Assembly: GCA_900208305.1 (NCBI GenBank)
Contig: OAPG01000005.1
Location: 987,600-1,051,599 of the forward strand
Origin: Melanopsichium pennsylvanicum
Lineage: Eukaryota > Basidiomycota > Ustilaginomycetes > Ustilaginales
Direction of reading: 5' to 3'
Length of the DNA: 64,000 bases
Shown here one piece after another: positions 21,184 through 29,652 of this stretch. The notes below the pieces were generated by a model that worked only from the letters and a program-made list of their open reading frames with translations, searched no databases and had not been told where the DNA came from. A program made the position numbers and the translations under genes. The first letter of the stretch is position 1. Each line of letters opens with the position of its first letter.

Positions 21184-22225
21184 CAGAGAGGCTCCCGGAG
21201 ATGGCATGCAAGTGGAAGAGATTGTTGGTGAGCTATAGGCATGCGGCCTCTTCGGCTTGTTGAGTCTGAACTCCTGTTTTGGATGTCAAGAAGACGGAAA
21301 ATGGGGATGAAATGAGGTAAATCCGGAATCAATTGATTAGTAAATAAATGCATGACATGTGGTGGAAGTAGAAGCGCATGTATGACGTTGGGGCCGTAGG
21401 AAGGGGCAAGCGAGGCACGATAAACAATACATTAAATTTAGATTACCGTATTTGATGACGGCCCGGCCTTCATATCGGATGCAAGCATGTTTCTCATCAG
21501 TCTGATGTGAAAAGTATGCTACAGTATGTATCCGTCGCATTATCAACTGATTGAGTTGGGTGTCGAGGTCGAGCCTCTTAGCTGTGAAAAAGAAGATTCT
21601 CCTCATCGCAAAATGTGGATTGCATGAATTCCACAGCATTGCATGTCATTCTTTTTTTTAGGAATACGTCAGAAGGGCAAAGTAAATTGATTTATTAGTC
21701 TACTCTTGTAGCTTACTCTCGCAATATTAATCTCTTGTTTTCGGTCTCACCCTTAGCCGATTCGCCGAAAGCTGAAATTCAAGAGTAGCTTACAGTGTTA
21801 AACGTTCAAGTCGCTTGAAAGAGAGCCACAAAGTGTATCCCTTCTTGATGCGTAAGAGCTAGGACGTTTAATAGGCATATTTTAGCACCACGGACTGGGA
21901 GAACAAGCAAGAGGCGTGCAGTCCGGAGGATCATCAGATTACGTAGAGTGACGTGAAACAGAAACGTCAGAGTAAGTATGACATGTCTACAATTTTACCT
22001 GTGTGGAATTACAGTACAGAGTTACCAAGGAACTTGGATGCGAATTGCAGCATACTGTACAGTATTGCTCTCTCAAATGGCACAGTAATACTTCTGCTAC
22101 GGCTTACTGAACTGTACTGTAACGTGGGCATTGGGTCAAAGCAAGCATCCACTGAGACCAGAGATATATAAAGCGCCCTCCTTCTTCCACTCTACTTGAT
22201 GTAAGCACCTCTCAAATTGAACGTC
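21184..22225. other. Intergenic region between BDP1 and hydrolase gene
   Basis: About 1 kb with no supported gene. AT-rich, with several TACAGTA/TACTGTA heptamers (21520-21526, and four between 22010 and 22121). The right part is the presumed promoter of the secreted hydrolase. Confidence 0.5.
22165..22172 (+). promoter_or_regulatory. TATA box of the secreted hydrolase gene
   Basis: TATATAAA lies 54 bp before the ATG at 22226. A cluster of TACAGTA/TACTGTA heptamers lies 44-155 bp further upstream. Confidence 0.6.
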
Positions 22226-23482
22226 ATGTTTGGCAATGTCCATCTCATCAAGCTTTTCGCCATCCTAGGCGTAGGCTATGTCAATGCCGTCCCTTCCTTG
22301 TATCACCTTGAAACACGAGCAACTAACTCCTCTTCCAATAACAACAACTCCACTATAACTACTACTTCTGGTCCATACGGTCTCAACAATGCAAATTGTA
22401 CCAACCTAACGCTTTCCATCCCCATCAACATTACTCTTTCCAACTTCACCAACGTCGACAATTACTATGCCAATCAATCGTACATTACTAAAACCATCAT
22501 CGAGCTTACGGAAGCTAATTCGAATTGGACTATGGCTCACATGTCTTCCAACACCTCTTTCAATCTCAACACGAGCTACGATATCGCTGGATACTACTGT
22601 ACACCTAAACAAGGTGGAAGGAATGAAAGTGCTGTTTGGAACTTGGTGCATGGGATAGGTTTCGATTCGAGTTATTGGGATTATGGTCTATCTTCCGAGT
22701 ACAGTTTGGTTAAGCATGCTGCAAGTTATGGTATTTCCACTTTCCGATATGATAGATTGGGTACTGGAAACTCTGAAACGCCCGCTAATGGGTTTGATGT
22801 GGTTCAAGCCCAAACCGAGGTGGCCATCCTCGAACAAATTCTAACCCGTTTGAGGACTACCACCGAGATTGGCGGAAAGAGGCATGAAAAAGTAGTGGGT
22901 GTAGGACATAGTTATGGATCAATTCAAACTCAAGCTATATCCAAACAGAGTCCCGAATTGTTAGATGGTGTAGTGTTGACTGGATTCACTACCAATTCGA
23001 CAAATATGCCCGGGTATCTCCAAGCAGCTTCCTATTCGATCGCTAAAGAAATCTTCCCAGAAAGGTTCTCGGAAAAGCCCTCAACTTGGTTGGTGACAGG
23101 ATCTAATGCGAGTGATATCATGGGATTCTTTTATCCTGATTTCTACAGTCAAGCTTCTTTCGATCTGTCGAGGAACACTGAACAGCCAGTCACACTTGGA
23201 GCGCTCGCCACAGTAGGTGCAGTAAGTGGTGAGGCGTCCAATTTTACGGGGCCAGTTCACGTTGTCAATGGCGCAAAGGATTTCATCTTTTGCAGTAGCA
23301 ATTGTTATGCAAACGGAACAAATGGTAGGCCAATCCCAGAAGCAGTGCAGATGCTCTACCCGATGGCAAGCAACTTTACGAGTTACATCTCAGAAAATAC
23401 GGGTCATGCAATTACGCCGCATTATAGTGCTCCAGAGGTGGCAGAGGAGATGGTGAAGTGGGTTTTGGATCAGGGACTTTGA
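22226..23482 (+). CDS. Secreted alpha/beta hydrolase
   Basis: 418 residues from ATG 22226; nine bases of open frame upstream begin with TTG, not ATG. The N-terminus (MFGNVHLIKLFAILGVGYVNA) has the basic-hydrophobic-small pattern of a signal peptide. The mature part has many N-x-S/T sites. The alpha/beta-hydrolase fold shows in an oxyanion-type strand (VHGIGFDSSYWDYGLSSEYS), the nucleophile elbow GVGHSYGS with Ser229, a probable acid residue in GPVHVVNGAKDFIF and the catalytic His in ENTGHAITPHY. Substrate cannot be read from the sequence; esterases, lipases and peptidases share this fold. A TATA box and a heptamer cluster precede it, suggesting regulated expression. It is a plausible extracellular enzyme, but I do not recognise a named family. 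Confidence 0.8.
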   Translation: MFGNVHLIKLFAILGVGYVNAVPSLYHLETRATNSSSNNNNSTITTTSGPYGLNNANCTNLTLSIPINITLSNFTNVDNYYANQSYITKTIIELTEANSNWTMAHMSSNTSFNLNTSYDIAGYYCTPKQGGRNESAVWNLVHGIGFDSSYWDYGLSSEYSLVKHAASYGISTFRYDRLGTGNSETPANGFDVVQAQTEVAILEQILTRLRTTTEIGGKRHEKVVGVGHSYGSIQTQAISKQSPELLDGVVLTGFTTNSTNMPGYLQAASYSIAKEIFPERFSEKPSTWLVTGSNASDIMGFFYPDFYSQASFDLSRNTEQPVTLGALATVGAVSGEASNFTGPVHVVNGAKDFIFCSSNCYANGTNGRPIPEAVQMLYPMASNFTSYISENTGHAITPHYSAPEVAEEMVKWVLDQGL

Positions 23483-23946
23483 GACAAACCCAGAGAGAAG
23501 GAGACAGATAAGTGAGGATGTATGGGCACTTTGATGTTATTTTCTCATCGTTGGCCGTATACAATAATATACTTTTTCTCGCTCTTTAACACATACGCAT
23601 TCTTATCATCCTCTTATTTGTGTTGGTGTCAATCGATGCTATGTTGTGCTATAAAAAACTCTGAGAGTGGTCAGAACGAGTGAATCAGTGCAATAAGAGT
23701 ACGGTGAAGGGTTCCCTTTTTTTTCTTTCTTTTTGGGACAACTTTTTGATCCATTTTCTTGAATTTTATCGCTTTAACTTAAGAATAAGGTGAAGTATTC
23801 GCCGTCATCACCGGGTTGATGAATGAGCCGAGTTCCGATGGTTTGCTTTGCCATTCGAATACGTCTGTCTTGATCGTCACCTGCTGTCATCACGTTAACT
23901 TGATCATCATCGTGATTGATCACCATTGTAGCACCAGCCTTCTCTA
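23483..23946. other. Spacer between hydrolase and thioesterase
   Basis: No gene seen. AT-rich 3' flank followed by a presumed promoter; the two genes are in tandem on the + strand. Confidence 0.5.
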
Positions 23947-24695
23947 ATGGCTCAACTTGAACTTAACTACCACAAACGCAGTTTACCCGGGAGTCCCCTT
24001 CGAAACGATTCAAAACACTCAACAATGTGGGAAGCTAAAGACGCATGGCCACATACAGTCACGTACCAAACCAGATGGTTGGATAACGATCAGTGAGTCC
24101 TTTTCCCTTCCGGTTATCTTGTACGCACTTTTGTTGTTATCACTTGAGTTAAACGCTTTCTGACATTTATAATCGGGTCATTTTGTTCTTGCCGTATATG
24201 TGCGTGTGCAGATATGGTCATCTAAACAATTCGTCCTACTACCTCATTGCCGATTCGATAATAAATGCCTATCTGATCAACAGCTGTGGTATTCAACCTT
24301 TCATTCACTCCTCTCCCTCAACGGTCACCTCATCTTCATCATCATCACCAAACTCCTCATCTTCGAAAATTAAAGAAGACAAAATCGCTTCGCAAGTGGT
24401 AGGGTTGGTCATCAGCAACAGTTGCCGGTACTATGCCTCGTGTTCCTTTCCAAACCCTCTTACCGTCGCATTGAGACTGATCAAGTTGGGCAAGAGTAGT
24501 GTAACCTACCAAGTCTCAATTGCGGAACAGGGTAAGCTTACCTCAGCAGCGCTCATCACAAGCACTCACGTGTTTGTGAATAGAGTGTCGAGAAGACCTG
24601 TCACCATCCCAAACATTACACGCGATGGATTGGCCAAGTTGGTGGTTGACTTGGATCAGCAACAAGATGCGGACAACGCGCGGTCGAAGCTCTAA
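23947..24695 (+). CDS. Hotdog-fold acyl-CoA thioesterase-like protein
   Basis: Two exons, 23947-24092 and 24212-24695, give 209 residues. The intron (GTGAGT donor, TGCAG acceptor, 119 bp) splits a glutamine codon. The join recreates the 4-hydroxybenzoyl-CoA thioesterase motif TRWLDNDQYGHLNNSSYY, in which the Asp and the YGHLNN loop form the active-site region of the hotdog fold. Strands VVGLVISNSCRYYASCSFP and SSVTYQVSIAEQG follow, as expected for the fold. A serine-rich insertion of about 20 residues lies after IQPF. The family hydrolyses acyl-CoA thioesters; substrate and compartment are not evident. The N-terminal 25 residues before MWEAKDAWPH are basic but not clearly a targeting signal. 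The single-frame reading without exon 1 lacks the catalytic Asp. Confidence 0.8.
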
Positions 24696-24885
24696 AACCA
24701 TCATTTGAAATCGACCGATTCAAGCAATGTACAATAGTATGCTCGAGAATGAGGATGAGGATGTCTTGGGCAAGCTGGTATCGCGCCTGTACAATCTGGG
24801 AACAGACGAGGGAGAACGGGGAGGGGGAGGGGTTTCTACATGATGAATACCGTGTGACTTATCCACATAGATGATGAGAAACTCT

Positions 24886-27558
24886 TCACTGATTCAAAAG
24901 CGACATCAATTCAGAAGCAGATTCAACAACTTTTTTTCCGTCCTCCTCCCCCCCTTTGTCTTCCCGCTGATGCAAAAGTGGCGAGACAACCCTTGTCGCA
25001 CGACTCCTTCTTCCACCACTGGTTATGGTTGGTGGTTTCCTCGTTCGTGGATGAAACGATTTTCTCCGACCCTTAGCAGTCGCATTCTTCTCCTCCCTCT
25101 CCTCTTTTACCTCTTCTCGTCCGTTTAACATCACCAGCACATCCCTGTCCACTTTTTCGGCTGCTTTGATCAACGAGTCGTACGCTTCCATCTCCGCTGC
25201 CACTTCCTCGCTACTACCTCCTTTGGGTACCTTGATGGATTTACACTTGACATCGACGAGTTTGTGCACGAGATAGCGTAGCCACAGCACATTAGTACCC
25301 GGCCAGAAACAACTCCACTCGCCTTTCGTCAACGATTTCATCTCACGGTACACTTGGAATTGAGGATCTCCTTCGCCTTCGAATAGCGAGTTGTCGTCGA
25401 ATGGGCAGTAAAGCGGTACCGAATTGCTAGATGTCCTGGATCGTGATTTGGTGGTGATTGTGGTGGTGTTAGCAGCAGAGGGAGTAGCACGGGATAGGGT
25501 GAAATCGATAATCGTTGCTTTGACTCCAGAGATAGTTGGATCGAGTAGCCAGTTGTTATGTGTCCTCAAAAAATTGGCAGCTCCCTGTTCGTCACGCGAC
25601 TCGGGTGTTACAGTTTGAACGAGAATGTTGCCCCAATGCAAGTCCCTATGCTCGAATTCGTACAGTTCTTCCATTTCACCTAAACCTTTGACCACTTGCC
25701 AAAAGATGCTCGCAGCATGTGTCCAAGATTTGACCTTGAGGCTCTCCAGATCTACTCCACCGTCAGTCATGACGAGGAGGGCATACACCTGGGTGCGACC
25801 AAGTACATGGGGTCGAACGTTTTCCGCTCCTTCTCCTGTCTTGGTCCGGCGCTTAGCGTCCCACCGATCCCAGGCTTGGAGAAGCGTGGAAGGGTATGAG
25901 CCTCGGACAATGTGTGCAGATTGTAGCGAGACGAACGAATCTGTGTGGCTGGTTTGGGAGCTGATCAGTTTCATCAGTCGGATTTCGCGTTCCACGTCGG
26001 CTGCGGGCGAGGAGTAGGGAAGATCGTCTTCAGTGTCGACCGTGCTGTCCTGGGAGCTGGGGCTGGTGATAGGGATAATCTTAAGCACTACAGCCTCTTG
26101 ATCCGAAGACGAGGGAATTTTAAATACCTCACTGTAGCTCGCTTCGCCAATTTTCTCCAAGCGTCGGCGAGCCATCTTCGCTGAGCCTACAAATGTGCGA
26201 AGACGTGAGATCGTGTCTGCAAACGGTTCAGGCTTGGTTTGCGAGACCGTGGTCAGAAGCTCGGAGAGATGGCTATCTCTTTCTAAAACCTCGTCTCCCT
26301 CTTCCACTACGAGTTCAGCAACTTGAGCCGCGAGTTGAAGTGCGGGATCTTGCTCGATCTCGTGGTCGGATGCGATTCCGGCTCTGTCCTCCTCTTCGTC
26401 GCTGTCGACTACGATACGCCTGGTGACACGTTTGTTTTGAAGAGCTTTGGCTTTTGCAGCGGCTGACCTTTTCGGGGGGGGATCCTCAGACACATTATAG
26501 CTGGGAATGATCAAGCTGAATGAAGACTGGCTCGTGCTTCCTCCTTCGTAAGATGAATCTGAGATGCCGTTCGCTGATGACAGGGACGAGTCTAAAATTG
26601 CAATCGCGTCGATCGCTGAGGTTGCTGGGGCTGTCGTCCGTCTTGAGCTTGGTCTGGGAGCCATCGACTTTCTTGGATTGCTGCGTACGGTCGGAGCCAT
26701 TGATTTTCTGCTGCGCATCAAGCGTGTTGCCGAGACAGGCTCGGGTTGTTGAAATTCCTTCTCCTGTTCGGCGGCAAGCTCAGCAAGTTGTCGAGCCTTC
26801 TCCACAAAGTAAGACTTGGTGGGAACTGGTCGGCGTGGTGTCATGTCTCGATCGGTGAAGTCATAATCCTCGATAGCCATACGAGCTTGTTGAGCTGCTC
26901 TACGAGGGACCCGCGCAGCTGGCTGGCGTGAGAGTGGTGTCGAGTCGGTGGAAGGGACAGCCGTGGCTCTGCTGGTTGGGGCCAAGCCCTTTGCTCGTGG
27001 AGGTTTTGTGGCGGTCTCTGGTGATTGGGCAGCCACTCGCTTGGTATAGACTTGTTTAGCTTTTGGAGTTGACATGATTTGAGCATCTTCCTGAACGGTC
27101 TTCAAAGCGGGTTTGCGAGGTTTGAACGTGATCTGTGTTTCCGCTTCTGATTGTTCCTTAGTGTTGATCGCTTGGCTCGCCAATGCCATCCTTGGTCCAG
27201 CTTTGCTGTGAGCTAATATTGGAGGTGAGGTGGAGCTCGAAGCAGATTGAAAGGACAAACTGGAGTTATCGATTTTGTATGCTGCACTTTGGTCCGATGC
27301 TGGTCGACTGTCAAGGGGGTCTTGATTATTGGTATCGTTTTTTGAGTCAACATGTTCAGAAAGCGGTTCGGCTGGTAGCACTGAAGCTCTAGATCTTCCA
27401 TGGGTAATACTGGGTTTGGGCTGTGCGTTGAAGAAGCCAAAAGGATCATTCTCGTCGTTGTTCAGGTTGTTGAAGGTGCTATTACGATTGATGACTCTGA
27501 CTTCTGCCTTGCGACCGTATACTGAGACCTTCTTGGTGTGGGCTGAGAGGAAGGACAT
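24886..27558 (-). CDS. Haspin-family histone H3 Thr3 kinase
   Basis: 890 residues from ATG 27558; the frame continues upstream but without family features. The C-terminal half is an atypical haspin kinase: glycine loop KIGEASYSEVF near residue 471, catalytic loop HRDLHWGNILV (His637), the haspin form of the DFG motif as D685-F-T-L-S-R, and the C-terminal WSCFWPGTNVLWLRYLVHKL. Haspin phosphorylates histone H3 at Thr3 to recruit the chromosomal passenger complex at mitotic centromeres. The N-terminal 440 residues are disordered, with many Ser/Thr-Pro sites and basic patches. Residues about 9-17 (KKVSVYGRK) look like the short Pds5-binding motif reported for haspin and Wapl. It diverges from the uL1m gene. 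Confidence 0.9.
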   Translation of the reverse strand: MSFLSAHTKKVSVYGRKAEVRVINRNSTFNNLNNDENDPFGFFNAQPKPSITHGRSRASVLPAEPLSEHVDSKNDTNNQDPLDSRPASDQSAAYKIDNSSLSFQSASSSTSPPILAHSKAGPRMALASQAINTKEQSEAETQITFKPRKPALKTVQEDAQIMSTPKAKQVYTKRVAAQSPETATKPPRAKGLAPTSRATAVPSTDSTPLSRQPAARVPRRAAQQARMAIEDYDFTDRDMTPRRPVPTKSYFVEKARQLAELAAEQEKEFQQPEPVSATRLMRSRKSMAPTVRSNPRKSMAPRPSSRRTTAPATSAIDAIAILDSSLSSANGISDSSYEGGSTSQSSFSLIIPSYNVSEDPPPKRSAAAKAKALQNKRVTRRIVVDSDEEEDRAGIASDHEIEQDPALQLAAQVAELVVEEGDEVLERDSHLSELLTTVSQTKPEPFADTISRLRTFVGSAKMARRRLEKIGEASYSEVFKIPSSSDQEAVVLKIIPITSPSSQDSTVDTEDDLPYSSPAADVEREIRLMKLISSQTSHTDSFVSLQSAHIVRGSYPSTLLQAWDRWDAKRRTKTGEGAENVRPHVLGRTQVYALLVMTDGGVDLESLKVKSWTHAASIFWQVVKGLGEMEELYEFEHRDLHWGNILVQTVTPESRDEQGAANFLRTHNNWLLDPTISGVKATIIDFTLSRATPSAANTTTITTKSRSRTSSNSVPLYCPFDDNSLFEGEGDPQFQVYREMKSLTKGEWSCFWPGTNVLWLRYLVHKLVDVKCKSIKVPKGGSSEEVAAEMEAYDSLIKAAEKVDRDVLVMLNGREEVKEEREEKNATAKGRRKSFHPRTRKPPTITSGGRRSRATRVVSPLLHQREDKGGEEDGKKVVESASELMSLLNQ

Positions 27559-28092
27559 GGTGCTACGGCGGAGTCCGTTTATCGGAGCACAGCAGTTGGC
27601 CAGACGAAGGTGATGTCGAATGATATGAGTGAAAGGAAAGAGGCTGATGGTGAGGACTAGATCCAATCGGCGACGATGCTGAGTCGCAGTAGGAGTATGC
27701 TTTGGTGTAGCATGGTGAAGCGGAGTCTCGCCTATGCATGCCAAATTAGAGTCGATTACGTTCGTGCATCAGAGGCGTTCAACACCAACACATATCTGCA
27801 TGGCTCTTGCAACTTGTATCAACGCGAAGAGTACACGTGACTGTCTTGCAAATTGAGCCGGGATATACACACTATTACATAAGCGCAACTAAGGCATTAG
27901 GAAGAGCTCCTTTTGGTGCTTCGACTTTGCCAATTTCTTCTTTCGAGATATCATCAGCCAAAATTGGGTTAGTACTATACCAACTTAGAACTTGAAGATT
28001 GTCCATCGTCATCTGGATCCCTACCACACACATCGTTCCTCGTTCGCTCGTTGAACACATTGTCGACGACACCCGTCCTCATCATCACAATC
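27559..28092. other. Divergent promoter between haspin and uL1m
   Basis: 534 bp without a supported gene. The haspin reading frame stays open to 27744, but that part lacks family features and is taken as leader. Confidence 0.5.
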
Positions 28093-29154
28093 ATGTTCTC
28101 TCTCCTCCCAGGTACAGCCTCCCGTGGATTGGCCTCAGCCTCATCTTCCAGCTCTCGATCTTTCAGCACATCCATCGTCACGTTGAAAAAGTCCAATCGT
28201 GCTCGTGGTGCCACTCGAAAGTCGCCTCGCAACCGTGAGCTTTTTGCTGCTGTATCGCCAAGGCTCACACCAAGGCAAGGTGGCATCGCAATATCAGCTG
28301 TCGGCGCAGGGGTAAAATCCAGCAAAAAAGCATCCAACAACCTTGAACCTGCCGAGGGTGAGACCCTTCTCACTCTTGAGCAGGCATGCGAACAGCTCCA
28401 AGCGCACGGAGCTATCAAGCGACCACTCAACGCATTCGAAGTTCACATTGTTACCTCGGTCTCTTCGCATCAAACCAACGCACTTCGAGGTCGAATCGCA
28501 TACCCAAGAGATCCCAGAACTAAACAAGAACGTTTGCTCGTCTTTGCCGAAGAGGGCTCTGAAGCCGCCGAAGCCGTCAAGCAGATCATCCAGAAGGAAG
28601 CAGCTGCTTCAGCATCAGCTGGCGCAGAACCGTCCATTATCCTCGGCGGATCCGAACTCATCTCGCAAGTGCTCAACAACAGGGTAACTGGATTCACCAA
28701 GGTTCTTTGCACAAACACACTCCTTTCCGAAGTCTCCAAGGGTCTTGCCAGATCCTTGGGTCCAAAAGGTCTGATGCCCAACCCTCGTCGTGGTACTGTT
28801 GTGCCATCGGATGACAAAAAGTCGATCCTCGATGCAATCCGCGAATCCAAAGGTGCCATGGACTGGAGGTCAGACAAGGTTGGTGTGATTCGAGGTGCCG
28901 TTGGACGTCTCAGCTTTGACAAACAGGACGTCAAGAAGAACGTAACCACTTTGCTCGATGCCATTGTTCAAAAGGTACCTACACTGGGGTCGCAACAGGC
29001 AGCGCAGGGTGCAGGTCAAGCCAGAGAATACACTGCGAGGGAAAAGAGGTCGCCTGGAGAGCTCAAAAAAGCTGCAAACATTATCAAACAGGTTCACATC
29101 AGCTCCACTCAAGGTCCTGGGATCAAGCTCGATCTGCGAGACGTTTTAGCATGA
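28093..29154 (+). CDS. MRPL1: Mitochondrial large-subunit ribosomal protein uL1m
   Basis: 353 residues from ATG 28093. The N-terminus (MFSLLPGTASRGLASASSSSSR) is basic, hydroxylated and free of acidic residues, as expected for a mitochondrial presequence. The L1 fold follows from about residue 95: a long insertion-containing first domain, the FTKVLCTNTLLSEVSK region, and the ribosomal L1 signature LGPKGLMPNPRRGTV. The last part, SAKVG-like WRSDKVGVIRGAVGRLSF, and the C-terminal strands are typical of bacterial-type L1. It forms the L1 stalk of the mitochondrial large subunit. The gene converges on ADE5,7. Confidence 0.9.
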   Translation: MFSLLPGTASRGLASASSSSSRSFSTSIVTLKKSNRARGATRKSPRNRELFAAVSPRLTPRQGGIAISAVGAGVKSSKKASNNLEPAEGETLLTLEQACEQLQAHGAIKRPLNAFEVHIVTSVSSHQTNALRGRIAYPRDPRTKQERLLVFAEEGSEAAEAVKQIIQKEAAASASAGAEPSIILGGSELISQVLNNRVTGFTKVLCTNTLLSEVSKGLARSLGPKGLMPNPRRGTVVPSDDKKSILDAIRESKGAMDWRSDKVGVIRGAVGRLSFDKQDVKKNVTTLLDAIVQKVPTLGSQQAAQGAGQAREYTAREKRSPGELKKAANIIKQVHISSTQGPGIKLDLRDVLA

Positions 29155-29652
29155 ATTCAATCCCGTTTCCCTTTGTTTCACCATGCAACAATGCCAATCA
29201 TGATCGTATAGCTTTGGTTTTCAAATCGTCATGTGGTAAGTTTGGCGTTTCAGTTTGCGTTTGGTTTAGGTCTTATGTGAGCAAGTAACTGATCAGCATG
29301 TTGTTCATGTCTTCAGTGAAAAACCCATCGTCTTGAATGCTGAATTTATCTGACTTTGCTATGTGCGCTCTCCGAAGGGGGATGAGTGAGGTTGGTGAAA
29401 GTGTTCCTCTGTCACACGGAATGATTTGCAATTCGTGTCCGAACTTCCTCGGATGATGTCCGACCCGTGGTTGCCCTGGTCGTTCGCACCTCAAAAACGT
29501 TCCTTGCCTCGAAGCCGACCGCCACAGAGAAGCGCGCGAGTCGGACCGTAGCCCGACCAAAGGATGACTGGTATCTATGGAACTTGAATTCTTTTATTTT
29601 ATTTAACAAACAAGGTTACTGACCTACAGACCCTAATGCGATTCGCAACTGC
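29155..29652. other. Convergent spacer with GC-rich palindromic core
   Basis: 498 bp between the 3' ends of uL1m and ADE5,7. No coding region was recognised. Bases about 29410-29575 are GC-rich and full of short inverted repeats (for example TCGGA-loop-TCCGA and GTCGG-loop-CCGAC), unlike the flanks. On the - strand an A/T-rich TATA-like stretch (29590-29605) lies just ahead of this block. It could be a structured non-coding RNA gene, but I cannot name one. Confidence 0.3.

Noticed and set aside
23957..24163. 68-residue + strand frame before the thioesterase
   Set aside because: It overlaps the true first exon in another frame; the spliced reading restores the DNDQYGHLNN motif.
29412..29480. 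GAGGAAGTTCGG on the - strand resembling the CR-I box of RNase P/MRP RNA
   Set aside because: No downstream complementary strand able to form the conserved P4 helix was found.
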